From NCBI GenBank assembly GCA_041946965.1, contig JBHGBM010000120.1, forward strand, positions 1 to 11,324: 11,324 bases of DNA, read 5' to 3'. The notes under the pieces were generated by a model. It was given only the letters and a program-made list of their open reading frames with translations. It ran no database searches and was not told where the DNA came from. The DNA comes from JBHGBM01 sp041946965 (GTDB lineage Bacteria > Acidobacteriota > Terriglobia > Bryobacterales > Bryobacteraceae). Positions 1 through 7,224 of the stretch are shown one piece after another. A program made the translations under genes and the position numbers. Numbering within the stretch: position 1 is the first letter of the stretch; every line of letters begins with the position of its first letter.

Positions 1-161
1 GCCCACCTCATTCAAAGTAAAGGGGTAAGCCTACGAAACCGTCAGGAACTTCGGGTTAGACGAAGTTTCGCCCATCTGCCATGGATAAGCGCGGCGCGTT
101 TCCGGCGTTCCCCCCACCGTGCCCTGGCGGTCGCGGCGGCGCGCGGAGTCAACGAAACACG

Positions 162-3100
162 TTAGAAATGCACTCTCACCGTATACTGTAACTCCCGCCC
201 GCGGTTTGCCTGGTTATTGCACCGCCCGAAAGTGGCGCTGACGATGTTCACATCCGGATTGGACGGGATGAAGCTGTTGGTGAGGTTGTAAGCCTCGATG
301 CGGAACTCCAGGCGCTTGCGCTCGCTGAAGTTGAAGAACTTGGCGAGCGTTGTATCGACGTTCCAGTTGCGGGGTCCCGTGAGACCCTCATACTGATTCG
401 GATTAGTGCGCCGCGTGTAAGCCGGCAGCCGGGTGAATACCGACGTGTCGAACCAACGCTCGCGCGTGGGGTTGTCGATGATCGGGTTGCCGTTCACGAT
501 GGCGCCGCCGAAACGCAGGAAGTTGCCGGAGTTGAGCGCCAGCATGCTGCTGGTGGACCAGCCGCCCAGGATTGCGTTCACCACCGGATGGGCACGGTTC
601 AGCAGGGGCCGTCCCTTGCCGAACGGCAGGTGGTAGGTGCCCGCCGCGGACAGGCGGTGGCGCGGCAGGTTGCTGTTCAGCCACGTGAACCGGCGCGCGT
701 AGGTATCGTCGTCGTTGAAGAAGTTGTATCCCTTCTGGCGGGCGTAGTTGTATGCCGTCATGAACATGAACCCGCCGCTGAACGCGCGCTGCACTTTCAC
801 CTGGAGGGAGTGGTAGCGGTCCAGAATGCCGTTGGTGTTGTTCTGCTGCACGCTCAGGTATTGGGGATACGGCCCCAGCAGACTGCCCTTGGCCACGTTT
901 TGCTGGTTGCGCAACTGGCCGGGAAACTTGTCCGGTGTCGAGTAGCGGTAGAAGGGATTGGCCACGGTCTGGGTGAGCAGGGTCTTGTACTGATAGCCGA
1001 TCTCCGGATCGGCCATGTTCACGTTCCACGTGTAGGGCAGGTCGTGTCCCATGTTGAGGAAATAGGTCACGTCGGCCACGACGTGCCCGCGCAGCTCGCG
1101 CTGCACCGAGATGTTGAAACGGTCGCTGACCGCCGGCCGCAGTTCGTACTGGTTCCACGCGGCGTTTCCGCCGAGGTTGGTGTAACGCCCGTATCCCTTC
1201 CCAACGGGCAGGATCAAAGGGTTGGTCGCGGGGAACGGATTCGACAGGGTGGCTTGCGGCACGCCCTGTAGCGGGGCCACGACGGTCGTGGCCGCGTCAA
1301 ATCCCGGGTAAGCCAGGCTGCCGAGCGTATCCACCATCATTTCCGGCAGGACCATGTACCGGGCGAAGCCGGCGCGCAGCGCGGTCTTGTCGTTGACGCG
1401 GAACGCCATGCCCAAGCGCGGCATGAAGTTCGTCTTGCTGGCCTGGAACATGGAGCGGTGTTCGCTATCCGTGAAGACCCACGCACCGTTGAAGACGTAG
1501 GGCTTTCCGCGCCACGCCGCTACATCGGCGGGCATCTTGGGCGGAGCAGTCTGCATTTCCGGGATGGGATTCGTAAGGTCCAGGTATCGCGAGAGCCGGT
1601 CCTGCGGGTCGCGCGGGCCGCTCTGGTATTCCCACCTCAGGCCGAGCGTGACGGTCAGCCTGCGGCTGAGCTTCAAATCGTCGTTCACAAACCCGCCGTA
1701 GAAATTGAATTGCGGATTCTGCCGGGGTATGTACTGCGCCTGGGAGTCGCTGCCGATCACGCCCAGCAGGAAAGTGGCCCACGCGTCGCCGGAGACCCTG
1801 GTATTGGGAGTCACGTAGGTGTCCGCGGTATGCGCCGGCTGGAGGTTGAAGTACATCAGGTTCGGGCGGATGGCGTCGCCGCGCAGAAACCGGAGATCGG
1901 CGCCGCCCTTGATGTAGTGGCGGCCGTGGTCCTTGGAAATCTTGGCGCTGGCGTTATGCGTCGCGGGATGCTGCCAGAAATAGTTCGCCTTGCCGAAGGT
2001 GGGGCTGTTTGTAGTGCTGTTCGGGGTGTTGCCGGGGAAAATCAGCGCCGGGTAGTAAATCGCGGGTATGTCCTTAATGTATGGTTTGTACCACGGGTTG
2101 TTCGGCCAGAATTCGGCAAGTCCGGTCTCTCCGATGATGGAATCGGGTGCATGGTAGTCGTCGTTCAGATACCCGTAACTCCATCGGCCGCTGAGCACCG
2201 TGGTGGGATTCAAGGTGTAGACCGTATCGGCGGCGACGTTAAGCGAATTCATGGCCGCCGCGCTGCCGTTCGTCTGTGCGCGCGAGTGGTTGGGCGTATA
2301 GTTCTGCTCGCCCACCTGGGTGCGGAACGTGCTGTATCGCACGAAGGTTTTCCAGTTGTCGTGTATGTTCCAGTCCGTGCGGTTGGAGAAGTTCCAGTAA
2401 TTGATGTCCGAGCTGTACCCTATCTTGAAGTTATTGCTGTGGGCGGCATCGTCGCCCGATCCGTTCGGGAGCCAGATATCTTTGAGGATGCGCAGGGCCG
2501 TGGGATCCATGCGGTTCGCCGGGATTCTGTTCCCGGCGAACGGCATTCGCGTGACCTTGCCGGCCGCGTCGAGCTTGGTGGTGTAAGGGTCGTAGATCGC
2601 GCGTAGATTGCCATAGACGTTCAGCGACCGGGAGAAATCTCCGGCGCGCTCGGCTTCGGTGGGCAGGGTATATAGCCGGTTGAGCGGGTCCTTATTCTTC
2701 CAGGCTTCGTAAGCGGTGAAGGTGAATAGCCTGTTTCTGCGGATGGGATTGCCGAGCGTGCCGCCCCAGATGTGATTGCGGTTCACGTTGGGGGCGCGGG
2801 TGACGGCGCTGCTCACGGCGTTCAGCGCGGGATTCCTGCCGAAATAGTACGCCGTGCCGTGAAACTCGTTGGTGCCCGACTTCATGCCCACGCTGAGCAC
2901 GCCGCCGTCGCTGTGTCCGAACTCCGCGTCCACCGCGTTCTGCTGCACGGTGAACTCCTGGACGGCGTCCATGGGCGGCGAATACGATCCCTTCTGCCCG
3001 ATTTGCAGGGGCGCGCCGTCGAGTTGCAGGTCGTTCTTCATGTCCGTACCGCCGCCCACGTCGATCCGGCTGGACGACCACATGTAGAACGGGTATCGCG

Positions 3101-3602
3101 TGGCCGTGTATTTGTTCACGGTGGCCGGGTCGAGCAGCGCCAGGGAGAAGGGGTTCCGCTGCTGCGCGGGAAGGTCGTCGAGCATGCGGCGGTCGATGGT
3201 CATGTCCATGGTGGCGGTGTTGAATTGAAGCGAGACGGCGCGTTCCGACACCGTGACCGTTTCGCTGACCGATCCCACCGTGAGGTGCGCGTCCACGGTC
3301 ACGTCGCCGCGGACCTGCACCAGGATGTTCTGCTGCACGAACTTGCCGAACCCGGCGGCCTCCACGATCAGGTTGTAGGCGCCGGGTTCAACAAAATCGA
3401 ACAGGTACCGGCCGGCTTCGTTGGAGAGCTTGACGGTCTCCACGCCGGTTTGCGTATTCGCCAGAACCACCCTGGCGCCCGGCACGGCCGCCTGGGTGCT
3501 GTCGGTAATCGCACCCTGCACCCTGGCCCGGTAATCCTGAGCTTGAGAAAGAGAGAAGAAAGCGGCAATGCCCAGGCACAGCGCCTGCACTGCTGTTCGC
3601 AT
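162..3602 (-). CDS. Oar-like TonB-dependent outer-membrane receptor with N-terminal carboxypeptidase-regulatory-like domain
   Basis: This 1146-residue protein is predicted to be an outer-membrane transporter that takes up a large or scarce substrate using TonB energy; the substrate cannot be read from sequence. Residues 1-21 form a signal peptide with a likely cleavage after SQA. Residues about 24-118 match a carboxypeptidase-regulatory-like beta-sandwich (GAITDSTQAAVPGARV, then EAGRYLFDFVEPGAYNL). A plug-like region follows at about 130-245, including LDDLPAQQRNPF and GGVLSVGMKSGTNEFHG, a signature of the Oar-like receptors that are strongly expanded in Acidobacteriota. The rest is an aromatic-rich barrel ending in Phe (RVHF), the usual last residue of outer-membrane proteins. 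The length is normal for this subgroup and larger than classical siderophore receptors. The start is backed by an AAGGGG Shine-Dalgarno six bases upstream. The gene lies 64 bp downstream of the DMFase-like gene on the same strand and may be co-transcribed. Family assignment is firm; substrate and TonB box are undetermined. Confidence 0.93.
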   Translation of the reverse strand: MRTAVQALCLGIAAFFSLSQAQDYRARVQGAITDSTQAAVPGARVVLANTQTGVETVKLSNEAGRYLFDFVEPGAYNLIVEAAGFGKFVQQNILVQVRGDVTVDAHLTVGSVSETVTVSERAVSLQFNTATMDMTIDRRMLDDLPAQQRNPFSLALLDPATVNKYTATRYPFYMWSSSRIDVGGGTDMKNDLQLDGAPLQIGQKGSYSPPMDAVQEFTVQQNAVDAEFGHSDGGVLSVGMKSGTNEFHGTAYYFGRNPALNAVSSAVTRAPNVNRNHIWGGTLGNPIRRNRLFTFTAYEAWKNKDPLNRLYTLPTEAERAGDFSRSLNVYGNLRAIYDPYTTKLDAAGKVTRMPFAGNRIPANRMDPTALRILKDIWLPNGSGDDAAHSNNFKIGYSSDINYWNFSNRTDWNIHDNWKTFVRYSTFRTQVGEQNYTPNHSRAQTNGSAAAMNSLNVAADTVYTLNPTTVLSGRWSYGYLNDDYHAPDSIIGETGLAEFWPNNPWYKPYIKDIPAIYYPALIFPGNTPNSTTNSPTFGKANYFWQHPATHNASAKISKDHGRHYIKGGADLRFLRGDAIRPNLMYFNLQPAHTADTYVTPNTRVSGDAWATFLLGVIGSDSQAQYIPRQNPQFNFYGGFVNDDLKLSRRLTVTLGLRWEYQSGPRDPQDRLSRYLDLTNPIPEMQTAPPKMPADVAAWRGKPYVFNGAWVFTDSEHRSMFQASKTNFMPRLGMAFRVNDKTALRAGFARYMVLPEMMVDTLGSLAYPGFDAATTVVAPLQGVPQATLSNPFPATNPLILPVGKGYGRYTNLGGNAAWNQYELRPAVSDRFNISVQRELRGHVVADVTYFLNMGHDLPYTWNVNMADPEIGYQYKTLLTQTVANPFYRYSTPDKFPGQLRNQQNVAKGSLLGPYPQYLSVQQNNTNGILDRYHSLQVKVQRAFSGGFMFMTAYNYARQKGYNFFNDDDTYARRFTWLNSNLPRHRLSAAGTYHLPFGKGRPLLNRAHPVVNAILGGWSTSSMLALNSGNFLRFGGAIVNGNPIIDNPTRERWFDTSVFTRLPAYTRRTNPNQYEGLTGPRNWNVDTTLAKFFNFSERKRLEFRIEAYNLTNSFIPSNPDVNIVSATFGRCNNQANRGRELQYTVRVHF

Positions 3603-3608
3603 GGCGAA

Positions 3609-3614
3609 CCCCTT
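3609..3614 (-). promoter_or_regulatory. Ribosome binding site of the TonB-dependent receptor gene
   Basis: On the minus strand AAGGGG lies six bases before the ATG at 3602, a good Shine-Dalgarno match that supports this start. The signal peptide begins directly at this methionine, which agrees. Confidence 0.6.
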
Positions 3615-3666
3615 GTTCCACGTCCCCGCATTCGCGGAAACGGCTAAGCCGCCCGGGGCCCTTCAA

Positions 3667-5127
3667 TCAAAACTTCAGGGCGGAGTCCCGCAGGCAGCGG
3701 TTGAAAAAGTTTTCCGTGATCCTCTGGACGCGGCGGTCCACGCCGAACGTGCGGCCCAGCCGGGACGCCGCGGGCGCGTGGCCCGGCGGATTGCCGAGCC
3801 CCTCGCTCCACCAGATAGTACCCGCGTTGAAGACCCAATTGCTCTTCTTTCCGGGGAAAACCACCGCCGCGAATTTCCCGTCCTCCGGGGAATGGCGGCT
3901 AAAAGGCGCCAGAGGTCCGGCAGCTACGACTTCGAGTCCAGGCAGGGCGGCAGGCACACCGTGATATTCCCAGCCCACGAGGCCGGGGATATAGTCGCCG
4001 TTGCGCATGCCGGAGCCTTCGAAGATCCAGTGATCGGCCTTGGTCACGACCCAATCCCCGTACCCGGGGCCGAACGAGCGCAGGCCCATGAGCAGGTGTT
4101 CATCGGAGAACTGCCTCAGCCGCGCCATGGTCCGGAACGGCTTCCCGGTGACGGTGCTCTCGTAAAGAACGACTTCGCCGCAAATCGCGTTGCCGCTGAG
4201 GAAAGCCAGGCTGACGCCGCGGTCGCGCGCGGCCATGACGTTGTCGTACATGCGCCGCGTCCAATACTCGTCGTGACCCACCGAGAGAAAAACTTTGCAG
4301 CGGTCCAGCACGGCGGGATCCCGGTGTACGTCGAGGTTGGAGCAGTAGGTGACTTCGTAACCTCGCTGCTCCATCCAGAACGCCAGTGGAAACTCCCACA
4401 GCAGGTACTCGCCGGAGCCCAAGGAGAGCGCCACCTCGTGCACCTGCCCGTAGCGGCAATAGGGCCTGTCGAAACTGGTGCGCACGTTCGGACCGGTGTA
4501 GTAGTGGCCGTTGGTGGGATGCGGCAGACCGTCGTCGTACAGCGAGTCGTGCCCGGGCCACTTGTTGTAAGCGTTCCACGTCAGGTCGCTGCACTGGAAC
4601 AGGAAATCGGCGGGCCGGCGGCTCTTTACGATGAAGATGACGTAGCTTTCGATCGGGTCGTCCACGAGCGACAGCTTGCCCAGGTAGACGCCGCTCGGCC
4701 AATCCGCGGGAATCGCGAGCCGCGCCTGCGATTTCCAGGCGCACTCGCGTACGCGTTCCATGCCCATCATGGGCACGGGCTGCGGTTCGCCGGCGAACGG
4801 CCCGAGGCGCACCATATGCCGGCCGCCCGCGCCGTCATAGCAGCCGGTGCGGTAGATGTCTATGGTGTACTTACGGGCAGGGTTGGTGCTGACCGGAAAC
4901 TCGAGCGTTTCACCCGGGTAGGCGCTGGTGTCGGAAACGAACCCTTCCAGTTGCGGCGAGCGCAGGTTGGTTTCGTTGTCATACCGGTAGTGGCGCAGTT
5001 GCCACTCGACGGTACCCGGCCGCCGGTTCTCTTCGGCAGTGCGGGTGTCGAATGGCTTAACGTCGCCACGCCGTGGCAGGGCGGATGCGGCGCTGAGTTG
5101 AAGCAGCCTGCGCCGGCTAATCGCCAT
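3667..5127 (-). CDS. N,N-dimethylformamidase beta (large) subunit-like protein
   Basis: This 486-residue protein resembles the large, catalytic subunit of N,N-dimethylformamidase, an iron enzyme that hydrolyses dimethylformamide to dimethylamine and formate. Recognisable family segments are EGFVSDTSAYPGE (61-73), IYRTGCYDGAGGR (91-103), CSDLTWNAYNKW (179-190), FLSVGHDEYWT (280-290), LSGNAICGEVVLYES (310-324) and WVFNAGTIWWSEGL (431-444). Characterised DMFase binds iron through two tyrosines and a glutamate. By spacing, Tyr288 of HDEYW and Glu370 are candidates for two of these, but this is inference without an alignment. The N-terminus (SRRRLLQLSAASAL) looks like a twin-arginine signal with an unusually short hydrophobic stretch, followed at once by PRRGD, so export is uncertain. 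No small alpha subunit gene is nearby. An AGGAAGAAG stretch ends about ten bases before the ATG. A promoter-like AT-rich segment lies in the 90-bp gap upstream, and the receptor gene follows 64 bp downstream. Many acidobacterial homologues have unknown substrates, so DMF itself is not implied. Confidence 0.85.
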   Translation of the reverse strand: MAISRRRLLQLSAASALPRRGDVKPFDTRTAEENRRPGTVEWQLRHYRYDNETNLRSPQLEGFVSDTSAYPGETLEFPVSTNPARKYTIDIYRTGCYDGAGGRHMVRLGPFAGEPQPVPMMGMERVRECAWKSQARLAIPADWPSGVYLGKLSLVDDPIESYVIFIVKSRRPADFLFQCSDLTWNAYNKWPGHDSLYDDGLPHPTNGHYYTGPNVRTSFDRPYCRYGQVHEVALSLGSGEYLLWEFPLAFWMEQRGYEVTYCSNLDVHRDPAVLDRCKVFLSVGHDEYWTRRMYDNVMAARDRGVSLAFLSGNAICGEVVLYESTVTGKPFRTMARLRQFSDEHLLMGLRSFGPGYGDWVVTKADHWIFEGSGMRNGDYIPGLVGWEYHGVPAALPGLEVVAAGPLAPFSRHSPEDGKFAAVVFPGKKSNWVFNAGTIWWSEGLGNPPGHAPAASRLGRTFGVDRRVQRITENFFNRCLRDSALKF

Positions 5128-5156
5128 AGGTCACGAACTTCTTCCTACTGCCGATC

Positions 5157-5186
5157 AATATACTACGAAAAAAGAGACGCTGACAC
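5157..5186 (-). promoter_or_regulatory. Possible sigma70-like promoter for the DMFase-like gene
   Basis: On the minus strand, GTGTCA (5186-5181) is separated by 18 bases from TATATT (5162-5157), about 30 bases before the ATG at 5127. The segment is conspicuously AT-rich and carries a T-run, unlike the GC-rich surroundings. The match was found by eye; the -35 element is imperfect and acidobacterial promoter consensus is poorly known. Confidence 0.35.
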
Positions 5187-5217
5187 CGGGAAAGTGAACG
5201 GATCACGCGGTGGCTCT

Positions 5218-6021
5218 TCAGCTCACGCTTTCCGCGCTGTACCTGGCCAGCAGGCCGGTGCGCACCGCCTGCCGGTAGACGCGCGCGAACAGCCACGCGG
5301 CCAGCAGCACGTCCGCCAGCGCCAGGGCCGTGGCCCAGAGAAGCGCCGTCCACGAGCCGGGCTGACCCGTCACGATCGCGCGCACGTTCTCGAAGACGTA
5401 AGAGGGCGGCAGCGCCCACGCGATCGACTGCATCCAGCGCGGCAGCGTAGCGAGCGGGTAGAACACCGCCGCGAAGGGCGAGAGCATGGCGGGAATCGGC
5501 CAGATAAACCACTCCGCCGCCGGACCCAGCCGCAGCACCAGGGCGATGCCCACGATCCCGAGCGCAATTCCGAACAGGAACAGCACCATCAGGAAAGGCA
5601 CGAGCATCCAGCCGTAGCCGAGGAACGAAAGGCCGAAAATCGAGGTGGCCAGCGCCAGCATGACGGCGAGCCCGACGGCGCTCGTGCCGATGCTCGCGAG
5701 CACCAGTCCGCCCACGTACTCCGAGACGGAAAGCGGCGTGGCGAAGATGTTCAGGAAATTCCGCGACCACACGTCCTCGAAGAAGGTCATGGTCACGCCC
5801 TGCATCACCCGCACGAAGAAATCCCATAGCAGGACGGCGCCCAGCAGCGCGGGCACGAAGTTGAACCCAGGAGCCGCGACGCTGTTGAGGTATCGCGACA
5901 TGAAGCCCCAGAGCACCATGTCGATGGCCACCCACGCGAACATGGGGACCGCGCGCGCGGCGCTGCCCCGCAGCAGGTAATACTGTCTGAGCACGATGGC
6001 GGCGGTGCGGCGGCAGGTCAT
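5218..6021 (-). CDS. ABC-2 type transporter permease
   Basis: This 267-residue integral membrane protein is the permease of a two-gene ABC exporter. About six hydrophobic segments are visible, roughly at residues 23-42, 54-73, 104-127, 137-166, 173-191 and 226-249. The segment from about 178 to 214 (MLSPFAAVFYPLATLP, then WALPPSYVFENVR) is the conserved ABC-2 motif shared with DrrB- and NodJ-type permeases. Length is normal for the family. The ATG begins only four bases after the stop codon of the upstream ATPase gene, so translation is likely coupled and the two proteins should form one complex in the inner membrane. No substrate-binding protein is nearby, which fits an exporter. The transported molecule cannot be inferred; DrrAB (drugs) and NodIJ (lipo-oligosaccharides) are only structural relatives. 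Family assignment is firm. Confidence 0.9.
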   Translation of the reverse strand: MTCRRTAAIVLRQYYLLRGSAARAVPMFAWVAIDMVLWGFMSRYLNSVAAPGFNFVPALLGAVLLWDFFVRVMQGVTMTFFEDVWSRNFLNIFATPLSVSEYVGGLVLASIGTSAVGLAVMLALATSIFGLSFLGYGWMLVPFLMVLFLFGIALGIVGIALVLRLGPAAEWFIWPIPAMLSPFAAVFYPLATLPRWMQSIAWALPPSYVFENVRAIVTGQPGSWTALLWATALALADVLLAAWLFARVYRQAVRTGLLARYSAESVS

Positions 6022-6025
6022 GGCG

Positions 6026-6778
6026 TCAGGAGAGTTCCAGGGTCAGCGGCTCGCGGGCCACGGTGATGAACAGTTCTTCCAACGTTCGCTTGCCGTGCTC
6101 GGCGGGCAGGGTCTTCGGGTCGCCCTCCAGCAGGATTCTGCCATGGGAGAGGAACAGCACGCGATCGCAAACCTCCTCCACCTCGTACATGTTGTGCGAG
6201 GTCCACAGCACGCCCCCGGAGCCGCGGGACGCGAATTCGCGGATCCTTAGGCGGATGTCCCGCGCGGTCGCCGGGTCGAGCGACGCCGTGGGTTCGTCGA
6301 GCAACAGCAGTTGCGGATCGTTCAGCATGGCTTTCGCCAGCCCCACCCTGGTCTGCTCGCCGGAGGAGAGCACGCCGCAGCGCACATCCCGGAAGCGCAG
6401 CAGGTCGAACTGTTCGAGCACGGCCTGAATGCGCTCGGAGGCGTTCCGCACGCAGTAGATCAGGCTGAAGACGCGCAGGTTCTGCCAGACCGTCAGATTG
6501 CCGGGCAGGGCTGCGTACACGGCGGCGAAATTGGAGCGCTCCAGGGCCTGCCCGCGGCGCCGCGCCACGTCGATGCCCTCGATTTGTATGCTGCCGGACG
6601 TCGGCGCGAGCACGCCGAGCACCATATTGATCGTGGTGGTCTTGCCCGCGCCGTTGGGGCCCAACAGTCCCACGATCTCGTTGGGCCGGACCTCGAAGGA
6701 GATGCCGTCCACCGCCCGTGTTTCGCCGTACTGTTTGGAGAGACAGTCCACCGCGAGCACGCCGGGCATCGCGACCAT
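6026..6778 (-). CDS. ABC transporter ATP-binding protein (ABC-2 exporter ATPase) without a canonical Q-loop glutamine
   Basis: This 250-residue ATPase should power the permease encoded directly downstream. Walker A is GPNGAGKTTT (40-49), the ABC signature is LSSGEQTR (137-144), Walker B is LLLLDEPTASLD (157-168), and the switch histidine is His195 in TSHNM. All key residues for ATP binding and hydrolysis are present. The exception is the Q-loop: the expected glutamine near residue 87 falls in NFAAVYAALPGNLTV, which has none; the nearest glutamines, 77 and 99, are out of place. That glutamine normally couples the Mg/ATP site to the permease. The start is uncertain: ATG at 6778 and a second in-frame ATG at 6769 (MPGVLAV) are both possible, and neither has a clear Shine-Dalgarno. 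The gene begins 22 bases after the DsrE-like gene and ends four bases before the permease ATG, which suggests one operon. Confidence 0.93.
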   Translation of the reverse strand: MVAMPGVLAVDCLSKQYGETRAVDGISFEVRPNEIVGLLGPNGAGKTTTINMVLGVLAPTSGSIQIEGIDVARRRGQALERSNFAAVYAALPGNLTVWQNLRVFSLIYCVRNASERIQAVLEQFDLLRFRDVRCGVLSSGEQTRVGLAKAMLNDPQLLLLDEPTASLDPATARDIRLRIREFASRGSGGVLWTSHNMYEVEEVCDRVLFLSHGRILLEGDPKTLPAEHGKRTLEELFITVAREPLTLELS

Positions 6779-6800
6779 CGTAGCAACGCGCGCGGCGCGG

Positions 6801-7136
6801 CTACAGCGTGATCACCTTGTTCGCCTGCATCTGCGCGTCCAGGATGTCGGTCATGCCTCCGACCGTCCCCACGCGCACCAGGGCGGTGATGCCCAGGTAG
6901 TCGAGACAGGTCTTGCACACGATCAGCCTGACGCCGCGGCTTTCCAGACGGCGCAACAGGGCGAGCACGGGCGAGCCCTCGACCACCAGCCGCACCCCTT
7001 CGGTATAGAAGCAGAGCGCGGCGGGCGGGGGCTCAACATCCTCGAGCAGCGAGAGGTATTTGGCGATCAAGGTCTGCTGTAACGGCGTGTCCGCCCGGCC
7101 CATGCCATTAGCGGACAGGACAATCACGGTGGACAT
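6801..7136 (-). CDS. Stand-alone DsrE-type protein resembling the C-terminal domain of YedF
   Basis: This 111-residue protein matches the DsrE-like half of YedF, a protein linked to sulfur or selenium transfer. Shared features are the N-terminal strand and loop IVLSANGMGRADTPLQ (5-20), FYTEGVRLVVEGSPVL (43-58), the cysteine motif VCKTCLDYLG (73-82; Cys74 and Cys77) and the C-terminal end NKVITL. Typical YedF has an N-terminal TusA domain with a CPxP motif; here it is absent, and the in-frame extension to 7247 has no such domain, so I chose the start at 7136 (MSTVIVL). The cysteine pair suggests persulfide or sulfur-carrier chemistry in the cytoplasm, an inference from family membership. The gene is first in a probable operon with the ABC ATPase (22-base gap) and permease. 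It is divergent from the kinase gene 88 bp away. No SelD or sulfur-relay partner is seen in the window, so selenium metabolism is not implied. Confidence 0.82.
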   Translation of the reverse strand: MSTVIVLSANGMGRADTPLQQTLIAKYLSLLEDVEPPPAALCFYTEGVRLVVEGSPVLALLRRLESRGVRLIVCKTCLDYLGITALVRVGTVGGMTDILDAQMQANKVITL

Positions 7137-7162
7137 CCCGTTTACTGTATCTTTTTCCGGCG

Positions 7163-7191
7163 TTGCCCGGGGGCACGGTCCGGGGTATTCT
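7163..7191 (+). promoter_or_regulatory. Possible sigma70-like promoter for the kinase fusion gene
   Basis: TTGCCC (7163-7168) and TATTCT (7186-7191) are 17 bases apart and lie about 34 bases before the kinase ATG, inside the 88-bp divergent region. This would give a leader of about 25-30 bases that includes the Shine-Dalgarno. It was found by eye only. The opposite gene must also have its promoter in or near this gap, so the two could be co-regulated. Confidence 0.4.
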
Positions 7192-7215
7192 TTTCCATGG
7201 CACTCCGCCGCTGAT

Positions 7216-7219
7216 GGAG
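7216..7219 (+). promoter_or_regulatory. Ribosome binding site that sets the kinase start
   Basis: GGAG lies five bases before the ATG at 7225. This favours that start over an in-frame methionine 55 codons upstream, which would overlap the divergent DsrE gene. Translation from 7225 begins directly with a zinc-ribbon motif, as in many bacterial kinases of this type. Confidence 0.65.
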
Positions 7220-7224
7220 CTGTA

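Noticed and set aside
34..70. Hairpin downstream of the receptor gene (47-53 with 61-67; alternative pairing 34-39 with 65-70)
   Set aside because: The stem is only 7 bp with a 7-base loop, and no T-run follows on the minus strand. This is not enough to call a terminator.
1458..2606. A 382-codon open frame on the plus strand inside the receptor gene
   Set aside because: It is codon-aligned antisense of the receptor, Val/Arg/Gly-rich, without domain signals. The receptor frame is well supported.
3641..3651. Small palindrome CGGC-TAA-GCCG between the DMFase-like and receptor genes
   Set aside because: A four-base stem is expected by chance in this base composition, and no T-run accompanies it.
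3568..5829. A 753-codon open frame on the plus strand, antisense to the DMFase-like and permease genes
   Set aside because: It is exactly codon-aligned with the minus-strand genes, where antisense stops need TTA, CTA or TCA sense codons that are rare in GC-rich genes. The product is Arg/Ala/Gly/His-rich without any recognisable domain, and the sense genes are clear.
7060..7224. A 55-codon upstream extension of the kinase reading frame
   Set aside because: It would overlap the divergent DsrE gene, encodes no recognisable sequence, and is less well placed than the ATG at 7225 with its GGAG site and immediate zinc ribbon.
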